Position numbers and translations under genes: made by a program. Positions 8,910 to 18,992 of a DNA stretch of 64,000 nt are shown here, one piece after another; the first letter of the stretch is position 1, and every line of letters starts with the position of its first letter. The notes beneath the pieces are model-generated. The model had not been told where the DNA came from and did no database searches. It worked only from the letters and a program-made list of their open reading frames with translations. Source of the stretch: Enterobacter sp. RHBSTW-00175 (GTDB taxonomy: Bacteria; Pseudomonadota; Gammaproteobacteria; Enterobacterales; Enterobacteriaceae); contig NZ_CP055930.1 in assembly GCF_013927005.1 (NCBI RefSeq), forward strand, positions 4,650,001 through 4,714,000, in the 5' to 3' direction.

Positions 8910-9818
8910 TTAGCGGCAACGCTTACGATACTCGCCAGGCGACACGCCAAAGCGCTGCTTAAACGCCGTTGAAAAATGGCTATGGTCAGCAAACCCCCAG
9001 CTATAGCCAATCCCCGCCAGCTTTTCATCATCGCTGGCGGCGCGCAACACCTGCGCACACAGGTCGAGACGGCGGTTTTTAATATACTGCGCAACCACCA
9101 GTCCCTTATCGGCAAACATACGGTACAGACTGCGCACCGACATCCCGCTTTCAGTGGCGATCCATTCCGGGCGTAAAGCTTCAGACTGAATATGGTCATC
9201 AATCAGGGACAGCACGTTCTGGAACTGACGCTCTTTGCGTGGCTGGACCGCTTCGCGCTGCTGAAATGCAGGACGCAGCAGGCAAACCATGGCCTCAAGT
9301 GCCGCTTCACTCTCTAAATCACTCAGGTCGGCGTTGCCCATACTCTCCTGCAACAGGCGGTGGCTCAGCTGCACCGTTGGCAGGCTGCGCGATAGCGTAA
9401 GCGCACAGCTAACTTCCTGGAAACGGCACTGTTGCTCAATAATCTGACGGGGAACAAGCAGCGAAATCTGGCGGGATTTTTCCTGCCAGTAAATCGAGCA
9501 GGGGCGTGAAGCATCAATCAAGGTGATATCACCCGTTTTAAGAATGGAGCGGCGATCGTCCTGCTCCAGCTCAGCGCTGCCTTCAAGCTGAAACACGGTA
9601 TAAAACCAGGCATCGTTGCCGTTTTTAATCTCCTGTCGGGTACGAAACAGGTTCACACCACCGGCTGTAACGGTGCTGAGTTTCAGACTACGGGCATAGC
9701 TGGTTTCCAGTTCGCCAATGAACTCACCCTCTAACGGGCGAGCGTCAAAACGCCCACAAACCTGGTTAATTTGCGCCAGCCACTGCTGATATTTTTCCTG
9801 CTCGCTTGCACACGCCAT
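8910..9818 (-). CDS. feaR: FeaR, AraC-type activator of amine catabolism
   Basis: A 302-residue AraC/XylS-family activator. The N-terminal cupin-like AraC_binding_2 domain occupies about 1-190, and the C-terminal double helix-turn-helix about 200-302 (ATESGMSVRSLYRMFADKGLVV; SWGFADHSHFSTAFKQRFGVSPGEYR). FeaR turns on feaB and tynA in response to aromatic amines or aldehydes. It is transcribed divergently from feaB, whose promoter region carries two FeaR-type boxes. Length agrees with E. coli FeaR (301). Confidence 0.95.
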   Translation of the reverse strand: MACASEQEKYQQWLAQINQVCGRFDARPLEGEFIGELETSYARSLKLSTVTAGGVNLFRTRQEIKNGNDAWFYTVFQLEGSAELEQDDRRSILKTGDITLIDASRPCSIYWQEKSRQISLLVPRQIIEQQCRFQEVSCALTLSRSLPTVQLSHRLLQESMGNADLSDLESEAALEAMVCLLRPAFQQREAVQPRKERQFQNVLSLIDDHIQSEALRPEWIATESGMSVRSLYRMFADKGLVVAQYIKNRRLDLCAQVLRAASDDEKLAGIGYSWGFADHSHFSTAFKQRFGVSPGEYRKRCR

Positions 9819-9957
9819 CGTTTATCTCGCTGCACTTTCAATGTTTTTGCATTGTTGCATTTGTGTTGCATTTTGTCAGAGCCATGAGGCTGACTATAGG
9901 AAAGAACACTCATCGGGAACAGTGTTATAAGCGGGAATTATCATGTTTTGCGGAGCC

Positions 9958-9994
9958 TGTCACAGGTGGCAAAGCGAATGTCACACAGACAAAA
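9958..9994 (+). promoter_or_regulatory. Tandem FeaR-type boxes upstream of feaB
   Basis: Two copies of the pattern TGKCA-N8-AAA, which I recall as the reported FeaR site, lie at 9958-9973 and 9979-9994 in direct orientation. Their starts are 21 bp apart (two helical turns), which suits cooperative AraC-family binding. They end 65 bp before the feaB ATG. Confidence 0.6.
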
Positions 9995-10059
9995 GCGGTA
10001 ATGCAAAACGCCTCTTAGACTGCAATAACACCCTGCGAATAATAACGAAGGAGTACCCT

Positions 10060-11559
10060 ATGTCTGAATCACAGGTCGCAGTCCTGCCAGGCGTACAGCA
10101 GTTTTTAGATAGACATCATGGACTGTGGATTGAAGGCCGTCAGGCTGCATCCGACAGTGAAAAACGCCTGAGCGTGTATAACCCGGCAACCGGTGAAGTC
10201 ATTGCCTCCACCGCCGATGCCAGCGTAGCGGATGTCGATCGCGCGGTGATGTCCGGCTGGCGTGCCTTTGTGGCCCGCAGCTGGGCCGGAAAACTGCCCG
10301 CTGAGCGCGAGCGTATTCTGCTGCGTTTCGCCGATCTGGTCGAACAACACAGCGAAGAGCTGGCGCAGCTTGAAACCCTGGAGCAGGGCAAATCCATCAA
10401 TATTTCCCGCGCCTTTGAAGTGGGATGCACCCTTAACTGGATGCGTTACACCGCCGGGCTGACCACCAAAATTGCGGGCAAAACGCTCGACCTTTCTATT
10501 CCATTGCCACAGGGTGCACGCTATCAGGCCTGGACGCGCAAAGAGCCGGTTGGCGTGGTCGCCGGGATTGTGCCGTGGAACTTCCCACTGATGATTGGCA
10601 TGTGGAAAGTGATGCCAGCGCTGGCGGCAGGGTGTTCGATTGTGATTAAGCCGTCCGAAACCACGCCGCTGACCATGCTGCGCGTGGCGGAGCTGGCAAG
10701 CGAAGCTGGCATTCCCGATGGCGTGTTTAACGTGGTGACCGGCAGCGGCGCCGTGTGTGGCGCGGCGTTAACCTCTCATCCGCACATTGCCAAAATCAGC
10801 TTTACCGGCTCCACGGCGACGGGCAAACAGATCGCCCGCACTGCGGCAGATACGCTGACGGGCGTGACGCTGGAACTGGGCGGTAAAAACCCGGCCATCG
10901 TCCTGAAAGATGCCGACCCGGCCTGGGTGATTGAAGGTCTGATGACCGGCAGCTTCCTCAACCAGGGACAGGTGTGCGCGGCAAGCTCGCGTATTTATAT
11001 TGAAGCACCGCTGTTTGATACCCTGGTGAGCGGTTTTGAGCAGGCAGTAAAATCCCTGAGCGTGGGCCCGGGCATGTCACAGCAGGCGTTTATTAACCCG
11101 CTGGTGTCGCGCGCTCACTGTGACAAGGTTCAGACATTCCTCGATGAAGCGAAGTCGCGCAACGCGGAGCTTATCACCGGCAACCGTGGCCCGGATGGGC
11201 AGGGCTATTATGTCTCGCCAACGCTTGTGGTGAACCCGGAGGCCAGCCTGCGTCTGACGCGTGAAGAGGTGTTTGGCCCGGTGGTTAACCTGGTCCGGGT
11301 GGCTGATGGCGAAGAGGCTTTACAGCTGGCGAACGATACGGAATATGGGCTGACGGCAAGCGTCTGGACGCAGAACATGAGCAAAGCGCTGGAGTACACC
11401 GACAGACTCCAGGCTGGCACCGTGTGGGTGAACAGCCATACGCTGATCGACGCCAACCTGCCGTTTGGCGGCATGAAGCAGTCTGGCACCGGGCGTGATT
11501 TTGGCCCGGACTGGCTGGATGGCTGGTGCGAGACTAAGTCGGTTTGTGTGCGGTATTAA
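10060..11559 (+). CDS. feaB: Phenylacetaldehyde dehydrogenase FeaB
   Basis: A 499-residue NAD-dependent aldehyde dehydrogenase converting phenylacetaldehyde to phenylacetate, linking TynA to the paa pathway. Seen: PWNFPL cofactor region (about 165), FTGST at about 247, the general-base Glu in LELGGKNPA (about 270) and the catalytic Cys in [10 protein letters not shown] (about 304). The open frame extends 39 codons upstream, but the ATG at 10060 with AAGGAG upstream gives the exact E. coli length; the extension would also cross the FeaR boxes. Confidence 0.96.
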   Translation: MSESQVAVLPGVQQFLDRHHGLWIEGRQAASDSEKRLSVYNPATGEVIASTADASVADVDRAVMSGWRAFVARSWAGKLPAERERILLRFADLVEQHSEELAQLETLEQGKSINISRAFEVGCTLNWMRYTAGLTTKIAGKTLDLSIPLPQGARYQAWTRKEPVGVVAGIVPWNFPLMIGMWKVMPALAAGCSIVIKPSETTPLTMLRVAELASEAGIPDGVFNVVTGSGAVCGAALTSHPHIAKISFTGSTATGKQIARTAADTLTGVTLELGGKNPAIVLKDADPAWVIEGLMTGSFLNQGQVCAASSRIYIEAPLFDTLVSGFEQAVKSLSVGPGMSQQAFINPLVSRAHCDKVQTFLDEAKSRNAELITGNRGPDGQGYYVSPTLVVNPEASLRLTREEVFGPVVNLVRVADGEEALQLANDTEYGLTASVWTQNMSKALEYTDRLQAGTVWVNSHTLIDANLPFGGMKQSGTGRDFGPDWLDGWCETKSVCVRY

Positions 11560-11585
11560 GCCACTCTGTTATTTTAGTTTTGCAG

Positions 11586-11619
11586 GCCGGGTAAGGCGCA
11601 GCCGCCACCCGGCATTTTT
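11586..11619 (+). terminator. REP-like terminator after feaB
   Basis: GCCGGGT and ACCCGGC arms enclose a GC-rich loop and are followed by ATTTTTT, giving an intrinsic terminator for feaB. The sequence read on the minus strand resembles an enterobacterial REP (palindromic) unit. It abuts the stop of the convergent GGDEF gene. Confidence 0.8.
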
Positions 11620-12743
11620 TAATGCGACCACCGGTCCCGACCGGCTTCTTTCGCCCGGTACAGCGCCGCATCGGCGCGAGCGATAATCTCCGTCCCGGCC
11701 AGACCCTCCTCCATGGCCGCAATGCCCATGCTGGCGGTAACCACACTACTCACTTTTGAGGTACTGTGCGGGATAGCCGCTGCGCGCAGGCCATCCTGAA
11801 TACGCACGGCAACCTGTTCCGCCATGTTTTCCGGGCAGTCGAACAGGATCACCACAAACTCCTCGCCGCCATAGCGAGACACGACATCGTGCGGCGTACG
11901 CACCGATTTCTTCAACACCTGCGCCACGCGCATCAGGCAGTCATCACCGGCCTGGTGGCCGTAAGTGTCGTTATAAAGCTTGAAATAATCGACATCAAGC
12001 ATAATCAGCGAGAAGGCTTTTTTCTGATCAACTGCGTTCTCCAGCACGGTTTCCATCGCTCGCCGGTTTGCCGTCTGGGTTAATGCATCCAGATGTGCCA
12101 GCGCATCGAGCCGCAAAATTAAGCGCTGGTTCTGCTGGTTGCGCCGCCAGGCCTCTTCGAACCAGCTCAACAGGATAAAGCGCCCGCAGATCAGAATAAG
12201 GGTAAACACAATCCAGATGACGGCAAAACGCAGGTTAACACCGTGGTTCAGGGCGATACTGGAAACGGGCAAGCTAAGCCACAGCGGTATAACAAAAGCC
12301 AACAGCCCGGAAGGGTGAAAATAGAGTGCCGTCATGCCCGCTAAAAGCAGCACAATGAAGATTGGCCATGCGTGAGGAAGTTGCACTAAAACGATTAACA
12401 GATACCCGCATATCGCCCACAGCAGGCTGCAAATAAACAAAACGATGCTGATCCCGGCGATATGTTGCCAGGCCATGACCAGCAGGGCCGCCGAGATAAT
12501 GACAATCCCCAGCATTGAGGTATCCACCATCAACGCCAGCTGCTTCGTCGTACCAATCAGACTGTCGATATCACCAAACAGGACGTTGCGCAGCAGGAGC
12601 ATGAGCGCGAAGCTCACGTTCACAAAAGCCAGCCACGGCAGATTCATTGCCAGGCCGTGACGCACCATCGATTTACGGGTAGGCCAGGTGGCGAGGTCGG
12701 ACGTTATATTGTGTCTTTTTTCCATAGTGGCCAGTATCCCCAT
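11619..12743 (-). CDS. Membrane-anchored diguanylate cyclase (GGDEF)
   Basis: A 374-residue protein with six or so N-terminal membrane helices (about residues 30-200) forming an uncharacterised membrane sensor, a short amphipathic linker and a C-terminal GGDEF domain (about 215-374). The active-site signature is RYGGEEF, so c-di-GMP synthesis is expected. The canonical RxxD inhibitory site reads TPHD at that position, so product inhibition may be weakened. An alternative start is ATG 12725 (MEKRHN); neither start has a clear ribosome site. It is inserted between feaB and tynA relative to E. coli. I do not recognise a named E. coli orthologue. Confidence 0.9.
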   Translation of the reverse strand: MGILATMEKRHNITSDLATWPTRKSMVRHGLAMNLPWLAFVNVSFALMLLLRNVLFGDIDSLIGTTKQLALMVDTSMLGIVIISAALLVMAWQHIAGISIVLFICSLLWAICGYLLIVLVQLPHAWPIFIVLLLAGMTALYFHPSGLLAFVIPLWLSLPVSSIALNHGVNLRFAVIWIVFTLILICGRFILLSWFEEAWRRNQQNQRLILRLDALAHLDALTQTANRRAMETVLENAVDQKKAFSLIMLDVDYFKLYNDTYGHQAGDDCLMRVAQVLKKSVRTPHDVVSRYGGEEFVVILFDCPENMAEQVAVRIQDGLRAAAIPHSTSKVSSVVTASMGIAAMEEGLAGTEIIARADAALYRAKEAGRDRWSH

Positions 12744-12950
12744 CCAAAGGGAGAAAGTGAAAATAGCGGGCGGGAAGTATCGCTCGTCTATGCGTTACAA
12801 TGTCACAATGCTAAGTCAGAATTAAACGTTATTGATATATCCTGTCATAGCGTCCAGTTTGAACGTGTTGTAAGAGATAAAAAAAGAAGAAAGTATGAAT
12901 AAATATAATCGGGGGAATGCGTTCGGCAACTGGCAGGATGGAAAAGAAGT

Positions 12951-12974
12951 AAAAAAACCGGGCGTTATGCCCGG
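12951..12974 (-). terminator. Intrinsic terminator of tynA
   Basis: On the minus strand, CCGGGC / GCCCGG with a 5-nt loop is followed by seven T residues, 12 nt after the tynA stop. Confidence 0.9.
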
Positions 12975-12985
12975 CGTGTCTTAGG

Positions 12986-15259
12986 TTATTTATCGTCTTT
13001 TTTCTTGCCGAGCGTTGGCGTCTCGTCAAAGAAGTTCCACGGTTTCAGCAGGGTGTGAACCCATTCCGTTGGCATGATTGGCCACTCTTCGGCGCGGGCA
13101 ACGTGGGTTGTGCCGGTTGTCATCCAGACCACATCATCTTCGTTGTTGAGCGACTCGTTATCCTTGCTGTACTGGCCAAGGCCCGTGTCGTGGGTGGAGC
13201 GGTTCGGGAATTTCCCTTCCGGGTACATCTCGTTCGGATGGTAACGCGTGACCCACAGCTGCTTGTCCATAAAGCTCAGACGATGGTAAATCCACTCATC
13301 CGGCGCAAATTTTGCCCCAGTGGCAACCGGGTGAGTACCGCCTGCATACGGGATAATCTGATACGACACCGGGTTACCCATGCGGTTTTCTTTGCTGGTA
13401 TTGCTCAGCAGACGGATAGTGCCCGGGTCAAATTTCTGCGCGGCCTGTTGTTCAGTATCAATATTGTACTGATTAATCTGCATAGTACTGGTACGTGGGC
13501 CGCCCGCGGTGTTTGGCTTCACTTCAGGATCCATTGCCACCAGGCTGTTGTTGGTGCCATCCACATCCATATCCAGACGGAAGTTATAGATATGCTGGTG
13601 AGTGGTGCCGACGATGTTATGGTCGATCAGCGTGCCGTATTTGGTGTCGTCTTTGGCGGTGGCATCATGCATGGTTTTCGCCAGCACGCCTTTCACCGCT
13701 TCAATCCCGGTTGCACCGGCATCAATACCGATGGTGCCGTTTTCGTGGAACACCCAGTCAAAGATATAGTCGTAGTTACCCACGGTACTGACCCAGCGCA
13801 CGACTAGCTCGCGGCGTTCGGTACTGACGTTTGGCTGACCCATCTCCTGATGTTTGTACTCAGGGCCCGCGTAGCGCTCGAAAATGGCGATGGCGCGTGG
13901 GATCTCCATTGGCGCACCGGTGTAATCCGGGATGGTTTCATTCAGCAATACGGCGTTAGACGGAACGTCTTTGCCGCGCACCAGCGGAGAGGTCAGGGTG
14001 CCCATACCGTAGTCGCCGGAATCCAGATACGCTTTGAAGTACCAGCCCACGTCAGGGTCGCCGTAAGGCACGATCATCCCGCCAAGAGAACCTTCGTACA
14101 TAATCTGGCGTTTTTTGCCGTTATCGTTGTAGGTCACGGTAGAGATAACTGGCCCCACGCGGGAATCCAGACTCAGGTGGAAGTCCCAGTTCTGCCAGTG
14201 CACCATGTCACCGGTAATGGTGTAGTTCTTGCCTTCCGGCTCAATAATCTCGAGTGGTTTTTTCGGCGTTTCCACGCGGTCACGCCCATCATACGGACGC
14301 GGTGCCATTGGCACTGGCACCACGGCGCCTTCTTCGATTTTCTGGATTTTCTTCTGTTCCAGGTCGACAACGGCCACCAGGTTTTCAATCGGGTGCGCCC
14401 AGTAGTTACCGTCGCCGGTATCGAGATAGCTCACCACTTTCAGCAGGCGGTCTTCCTGCTTCAGGCCATCTTTGCCGTCAAAATAACCCACGGTCAGCGG
14501 GGTGGTGATCACTTTCTTCGGATCGGTTACGCCGTGCTTTTTCAGCGCTTCAACATATTCCGGGCTGTCATTGATAATCTGCTGTACGGCGGTGAAGTCA
14601 TCAAGCAGCACCATACCGTGCGCATCCTTGACAGGCTCCCAGCTCAGCACTTTTTTGTCTTTCAGATCAACCAGGCTTTCAATGACGTGTTTACCGTCAA
14701 GCATAGTGACTTGCGCCTGGCGAGGGGAATCCACCGCCGTGCCGTTCAGTACGAAGTCCCAGACTTTGGCTTTTTCCGGCTCGGCCAGCGCAATCTGGGT
14801 GAAGCGGGTGTTAGGTTTAAAATCCGCAGAGGATTTCACAATCTCTACGGCTTGCTTAATTTCATCGGCAGATAACGCATTCAACGGGTGAGGGCGTTTC
14901 TCTACCTGGAAGGTCTGGTCGAGGCCTGACTGGAAAACATCGTTGATGAAGGTATCAGAGATAAAGGCTTTTTTGCCCTTCATCACCACGGGCACCTGTA
15001 ACTTCAGGGTTTTGCCGTTGACGATCGCCGTTTTCGCACCTGGCTTGACCTTCACAAATGCCCCGTCTTTGGCGATGGTAAACATCTGAGCGTAATCATC
15101 CCATTGCACATCTGCGCCAAAGTCCTGAAGCGTTTTGTCCATCGGAACCATGTGCGCCTCACTGCCGTGGGCGAAAACAGGGGTTTGCCAGGCGCAAATC
15201 AGAGCAACTGCCATGGCCAGTGCCGTTTTACGGGCAGAAAAAGAAGAGTTGCTTCCCAT
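12986..15259 (-). CDS. tynA: Periplasmic copper amine oxidase TynA
   Basis: A 757-residue primary amine oxidase that oxidises phenylethylamine, tyramine and related amines to aldehydes, with H2O2 and ammonia. A signal peptide ends at about residue 30 (ALICAWQTPVFA-HG). The topaquinone precursor Tyr lies in VGNYDYIFDW (about residue 496 of the precursor), and copper-ligand His residues occur in TTHQHIYNF and later HVARAEEWP. An in-frame ATG at 15271 would add MRST; the start at 15259 (MGSNSS) matches E. coli TynA (757). FeaR-type boxes lie upstream. Confidence 0.95.
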   Translation of the reverse strand: MGSNSSFSARKTALAMAVALICAWQTPVFAHGSEAHMVPMDKTLQDFGADVQWDDYAQMFTIAKDGAFVKVKPGAKTAIVNGKTLKLQVPVVMKGKKAFISDTFINDVFQSGLDQTFQVEKRPHPLNALSADEIKQAVEIVKSSADFKPNTRFTQIALAEPEKAKVWDFVLNGTAVDSPRQAQVTMLDGKHVIESLVDLKDKKVLSWEPVKDAHGMVLLDDFTAVQQIINDSPEYVEALKKHGVTDPKKVITTPLTVGYFDGKDGLKQEDRLLKVVSYLDTGDGNYWAHPIENLVAVVDLEQKKIQKIEEGAVVPVPMAPRPYDGRDRVETPKKPLEIIEPEGKNYTITGDMVHWQNWDFHLSLDSRVGPVISTVTYNDNGKKRQIMYEGSLGGMIVPYGDPDVGWYFKAYLDSGDYGMGTLTSPLVRGKDVPSNAVLLNETIPDYTGAPMEIPRAIAIFERYAGPEYKHQEMGQPNVSTERRELVVRWVSTVGNYDYIFDWVFHENGTIGIDAGATGIEAVKGVLAKTMHDATAKDDTKYGTLIDHNIVGTTHQHIYNFRLDMDVDGTNNSLVAMDPEVKPNTAGGPRTSTMQINQYNIDTEQQAAQKFDPGTIRLLSNTSKENRMGNPVSYQIIPYAGGTHPVATGAKFAPDEWIYHRLSFMDKQLWVTRYHPNEMYPEGKFPNRSTHDTGLGQYSKDNESLNNEDDVVWMTTGTTHVARAEEWPIMPTEWVHTLLKPWNFFDETPTLGKKKDDK

Positions 15260-15286
15260 CGTTGACCTCATTTTGTTTTGTTGTGT

Positions 15287-15371
15287 TTTTTGTGTTGTGC
15301 CAGCGTTATCCTGGCAGGGCTGTGTGAAAAGCGTTTGCCTGCATCTGCCAGGTTATTTGTCAGTCTTGCCA
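15287..15371 (-). promoter_or_regulatory. FeaR-type boxes upstream of tynA
   Basis: Reading the minus strand, TGKCA-N8-AAA occurs at 15356-15371 and at 15287-15302. A third near-match with a 9-nt spacer lies at 15334-15350. The same pattern precedes feaB, so coordinate FeaR activation of both genes is likely. Confidence 0.5.
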
Positions 15372-15375
15372 GGTT

Positions 15376-15409
15376 AAAAAAAGACCGGGGGTAAATCACA
15401 TCCCCGGTC
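15376..15409 (-). terminator. Intrinsic terminator of paaZ
   Basis: On the minus strand, GACCGGGG / CCCCGGTC with an 11-nt loop is followed by a run of seven T residues, 15 nt after the paaZ stop. It sits just upstream of the tynA regulatory region. Confidence 0.9.
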
Positions 15410-15424
15410 AATGTGCGTAACGTT

Positions 15425-17470
15425 TTACTCTGTGAAATCGCCTTGCTGGCGCGCCACCAGCGTCAAAATGGAATAGAGGGCAACGGCTTGCTGATGCTGG
15501 TTAAAAATTTCAACCGACCATTCCACTACGCCCGTCGGTTTTTCATCGGCGGCACGTTGTTTTTTCAGCGTTTTGCGTTTGCAGGTCAGGCGTACCTGAA
15601 TGGTGTCGCCTGGCTTGACCGGCTCGATAAAGCGCAGGTTTTCCATGCCGTAGTTGGCAATCACCGGCCCCACGCCCGCATCCACAAACAGACCCGCAGC
15701 GGCGGAAATCAGGAAATAACCGTGGACCACGCGTTCGCCGAAGATAGACTCCGCCGCGCCAATTTTGTCCATGTGAGCGTAGAAATGGTCGCCGCTCAGG
15801 CAGGCAAAGTTGACGATATCGGCTTCCGTCAGGGTACGGCGCGGTGTCAGCAGGCTATCACCCGGCTGTAACTCCTCGAAGTATTTGCGGAACGGATGAA
15901 CCCGGTCTTCCTGCACCTGCGCGCCGCGCACCCACTGTTTGCCGATCGCCGCCAGCATCGACGGGCTGCCCTGAATGGCCGTGCGTTGCAGGTAATGTTT
16001 TACTGCCCGCAAACCACCCAGCTCTTCACCGCCACCCGCGCGTCCCGGGCCACCGTGAACCAGTTGCGGCAGCGGAGAACCGTGTCCGGTAGATTCTTTG
16101 GCGGACTCTTCGTTAAGGATCTGAATGCGCCCGTGAGCGCGCGCCGCACCGGCAATAAACTGGCGGGCAATCGCTAAATCTGCCGTCACCAGCGTCCCGG
16201 CGAGGCTGCCGCCACCCGCACGGGCAAGCTGCATGGCGTGTTCGGCGGTGCGGTATGGCATCAGCGTGGCAACCGGGCCGAAGGCCTCAGTGGAATGGAC
16301 TGCCGGGCTTTCATCAGGCTGAGGGCAGAAGAGCAGGGTTGGCGGGAAGAACGCACCAGCCGCCTGCATATCCGCTTTGCCCCCCAGGCGAACCTGGCAG
16401 CCTGCGGCAATCAGCAGATCCACTTTCTCCTGCACATCTGCGCGCTGTTCGTGGTTGACTAGTGCGCCCATTTTTACCCCTTCCTGCGTCGGGTCGCCCA
16501 CCACCACTTTTTCCAGGCGGGCAATCAGCGCCTGGCTCACGGCATCCACCTGGCTTTGCGGCACAATGATGCGACGAATGGCGGTACATTTCTGCCCGGC
16601 TTTGGCGGTAATTTCCCGCACCACTTCGCGGATAAACAGGGCAAATTCTGGCTGTTCCGGCGTCACATCATCGCCCAGTACGCAGCAGTTCAGCGAATCG
16701 GCTTCCATGGTGAACGGAATGGAGTTGGCGACAATGTTCGGGTGTACGCGCAGGCTCTGCCCGGTGCTGGTGGAGCCGGTAAAGGTCACCACGTCCTGGC
16801 TGTCGAGCTGGCTCAGCAGATCCCCGGCACCGCCACAAATCAGGCTTATTGCCCCTTCCGGTACCAGGCCGCTGTCGACGATGGATTTCACCATTGCCTG
16901 CGTCACCTGCGCGGTGGCGGTAGCGGGTTTGATAATGGCGGGCATCCCGGCAAGCCAGGTCGGTGCCAGTTTTTCCAGCATTCCCCAGCAGGGGAAGTTA
17001 AAGGCGTTGATGTGTACCGCCACACCGGATTTGGACGTTAAGACGTGGCGTGCGGCAAACCCGCCTTCTTTTGACAACGGGATCAGTTCATCTTCCGGCC
17101 ACAGCGTGTCGTCCGGCAGTTCGCGGCTGCCAAGGCTTGCGTAGGTGAAGAGGGTGCCGATACCGCCTTCGATATCGACCCAGCTATCGGCTTTGGTTGC
17201 CCCGGTTTGTGCCGACAGCGCATAGAACGCTGCTTTCTGGCTCAGCAGGTGTTTTGCCACCGCTTTGAGCATGGCTGCACGTTCAATAAAGGTCATGGCG
17301 CGAAGTGATTCACCGCCATGCTCAATGGCATAACGGCGAGCCGCCGCCATATCCAGACCCTCGCTGGTCACTTCCCACAGTGCTTCGCCGCTAATGGCAT
17401 GGTGAATATGGCGCTCACGGCCCCGGCCAGACTGCCAGGTGCCGGACAAGAAGCTGGCTAACTGCTGCAT
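15425..17470 (-). CDS. paaZ: PaaZ, bifunctional oxepin-CoA hydrolase / aldehyde dehydrogenase
   Basis: A 681-residue fusion. Residues about 1-520 form an NADP-dependent aldehyde dehydrogenase (catalytic Glu in EADSLN, Cys in GQKCTAIRR). Residues about 535-681 form a MaoC-type hotdog hydratase with the catalytic Asp and His in [14 protein letters not shown]. PaaZ opens the oxepin-CoA ring and oxidises the resulting semialdehyde to 3-oxo-5,6-dehydrosuberyl-CoA. It is transcribed divergently from paaA. Length equals the E. coli protein. Confidence 0.97.
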   Translation of the reverse strand: MQQLASFLSGTWQSGRGRERHIHHAISGEALWEVTSEGLDMAAARRYAIEHGGESLRAMTFIERAAMLKAVAKHLLSQKAAFYALSAQTGATKADSWVDIEGGIGTLFTYASLGSRELPDDTLWPEDELIPLSKEGGFAARHVLTSKSGVAVHINAFNFPCWGMLEKLAPTWLAGMPAIIKPATATAQVTQAMVKSIVDSGLVPEGAISLICGGAGDLLSQLDSQDVVTFTGSTSTGQSLRVHPNIVANSIPFTMEADSLNCCVLGDDVTPEQPEFALFIREVVREITAKAGQKCTAIRRIIVPQSQVDAVSQALIARLEKVVVGDPTQEGVKMGALVNHEQRADVQEKVDLLIAAGCQVRLGGKADMQAAGAFFPPTLLFCPQPDESPAVHSTEAFGPVATLMPYRTAEHAMQLARAGGGSLAGTLVTADLAIARQFIAGAARAHGRIQILNEESAKESTGHGSPLPQLVHGGPGRAGGGEELGGLRAVKHYLQRTAIQGSPSMLAAIGKQWVRGAQVQEDRVHPFRKYFEELQPGDSLLTPRRTLTEADIVNFACLSGDHFYAHMDKIGAAESIFGERVVHGYFLISAAAGLFVDAGVGPVIANYGMENLRFIEPVKPGDTIQVRLTCKRKTLKKQRAADEKPTGVVEWSVEIFNQHQQAVALYSILTLVARQQGDFTE

Positions 17471-17490
17471 TTCTTATCTCCAAGTGTTAC

Positions 17491-17525
17491 ATGATTTCAC
17501 TATAAATACTTTGATCGTGAATCAT
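17491..17525. promoter_or_regulatory. Candidate PaaX operator near paaZ
   Basis: An imperfect inverted repeat ATGATTTCAC ... GTGAATCAT lies 21-55 bp upstream of paaZ. The half-sites TGATT(T/C) and GAATCA match the PaaX half-sites TGATTC/GAATCA known from E. coli. The inner spacing is 21 nt here, shorter than at the other two sites. Confidence 0.5.
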
Positions 17526-17625
17526 AAAAATCAAGCGATGTTTTAATGAATTGTTAACATTGTGATCTCACCTGACGAAACACCCTTCCATTCTTCTTTG
17601 TGTTTGCCCCAGGTTTGAAAAGCCT

Positions 17626-17641
17626 TGCGAGCGATGTCACA
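17626..17641. promoter_or_regulatory. Candidate CRP site upstream of paaA
   Basis: TGCGA-N6-TCACA matches the CRP consensus TGTGA-N6-TCACA at 9 of 10 core positions. It lies about 115 bp upstream of the paaA start. Catabolite control of paa promoters by CRP is known in E. coli. Confidence 0.55.
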
Positions 17642-17701
17642 AATTACACAAACGTTTCTTGGGGTTGTATTTAACCTTTGTGTAACTTTTAAGAAGCGAA
17701 G

Positions 17702-17741
17702 TGATTCACTATTTCACTTAACGTAATCAGTTAACGAATCA
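17702..17741. promoter_or_regulatory. Candidate PaaX operator in the paaA promoter
   Basis: TGATTC (17702-17707) and GAATCA (17736-17741) form an inverted pair separated by 28 nt, close to the N27 spacing I recall for the E. coli PaaX operator. The right half-site ends 13 bp before the paaA start. Confidence 0.65.
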
Positions 17742-17754
17742 TAAAGGTGATGAT

Positions 17755-18684
17755 GTGACACAAGAACAACGCTTTGAGCAGCGCATCGCGCAGGAGACTG
17801 CCATCGAGCCACAGGACTGGATGCCTGATGCCTACCGCAAGACGCTGATCCGCCAGATTGGGCAACATGCGCACTCTGAAATTGTCGGGATGCTTCCTGA
17901 AGGGAACTGGATCACCCGCGCCCCGACGCTGAGACGCAAAGCGATTCTGCTGGCGAAAGTGCAGGACGAAGCCGGACACGGTTTGTATCTCTATAGTGCG
18001 GCTGAAACGCTGGGCTGCGCGCGGGAAGACATCTACCAGAAGATGCTCGACGGTCAGATGAAATACTCCTCCATTTTTAACTACCCGACGCTGAGCTGGG
18101 CTGATATCGGCGTGATCGGCTGGCTGGTGGACGGTGCCGCCATCGTGAACCAGGTGGCCCTGTGCCGTACCTCTTATGGCCCTTATGCCCGTGCGATGGT
18201 GAAAATCTGTAAAGAAGAGAGTTTCCATCAGCGTCAGGGCTTTGAAGCCTGCATGGCGCTGGCGCAGGGCAGTGGATCCCAGCGTCAGATGTTGCAGGAC
18301 GCCATCAACCGTTTCTGGTGGCCGGCATTAATGATGTTCGGGCCAAATGATGACAACTCGCCAAACAGCGCCCGCAGCCTGGCCTGGAAAATCAAACGCT
18401 TTGGCAACGACGAGCTGCGCCAGCGTTTTGTTGATAACACCGTACCGCAGGTGGAAATGCTGGGCATGACCGTACCGGATGCCGACCTGCGTTTTGACGA
18501 AGAGAGCGGTCATTACCGCTTCGGTGAAATTGACTGGCACGAATTTGAAGACGTGATTAACGGGCGCGGCGTGTGTAACCACGAACGCCTGGCCGCAAAG
18601 CGAAAAGCCTGGGAAGACGGGGCGTGGGTGCGCGAAGCCGCACTGGTGCACGCAGAAAAACAGCGCGCCCGTCAGGTCGCATAA
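17755..18684 (+). CDS. paaA: PaaA, oxygenase alpha subunit of phenylacetyl-CoA 1,2-epoxidase
   Basis: A 309-residue ferritin-like di-iron protein. Iron-ligand pairs are visible as DEAGH (about 72-76) and EESFHQ (about 154-159), the E..ExxH pattern of bacterial multicomponent monooxygenases. With PaaC it forms the PaaABCE core that epoxidises the ring of phenylacetyl-CoA. A GTG start at 17755 gives the exact E. coli length. It is the first gene of an operon running to paaK with overlaps or short gaps throughout. Confidence 0.97.
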   Translation: MTQEQRFEQRIAQETAIEPQDWMPDAYRKTLIRQIGQHAHSEIVGMLPEGNWITRAPTLRRKAILLAKVQDEAGHGLYLYSAAETLGCAREDIYQKMLDGQMKYSSIFNYPTLSWADIGVIGWLVDGAAIVNQVALCRTSYGPYARAMVKICKEESFHQRQGFEACMALAQGSGSQRQMLQDAINRFWWPALMMFGPNDDNSPNSARSLAWKIKRFGNDELRQRFVDNTVPQVEMLGMTVPDADLRFDEESGHYRFGEIDWHEFEDVINGRGVCNHERLAAKRKAWEDGAWVREAALVHAEKQRARQVA

Positions 18685-18696
18685 GAGGAAACAACA

Positions 18697-18984
18697 ATGA
18701 GCAATGTTTACTGGCCGTTATACGAAGTTTTTGTGCGATCCAAACAAGGGTTGTCCCACCGTCATGTGGGTAGCCTCCACGCTGCCGACGCTAGCTTGGC
18801 GCTGGAAAATGCACGCGATGCTTACACCCGTCGCAGCGAAGGCTGTTCCATCTGGGTGGTGAAGGCGAGCGAGATCGTGGCTTCACAGCCGGAAGAGAGC
18901 GGTGAGTTCTTCGACCCGGCGGAAAGCAAGGTTTACCGCCATCCGACGTTTTACACCATCCCTGATGGCATCGAGCACATGTGA
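18697..18984 (+). CDS. paaB: PaaB, phenylacetyl-CoA epoxidase subunit
   Basis: A 95-residue small subunit of the PaaABCE complex, thought to bridge PaaA-PaaC to the reductase. Recognised by YWPLYEVFVRSKQGLSHRHVG and the FYTIPDGIEHM terminus, both hallmark segments. It lies 12 bp after paaA behind AAGAGGAA. Confidence 0.96.
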   Translation: MSNVYWPLYEVFVRSKQGLSHRHVGSLHAADASLALENARDAYTRRSEGCSIWVVKASEIVASQPEESGEFFDPAESKVYRHPTFYTIPDGIEHM

Positions 18985-18992
18985 GGTCAGGG

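Noticed and set aside
13055..14875. Long plus-strand ORFs (250 and 341 codons) over tynA
   Set aside because: Antisense shadows of a highly conserved enzyme gene in GC-rich codons; no ribosome site or recognisable domain.
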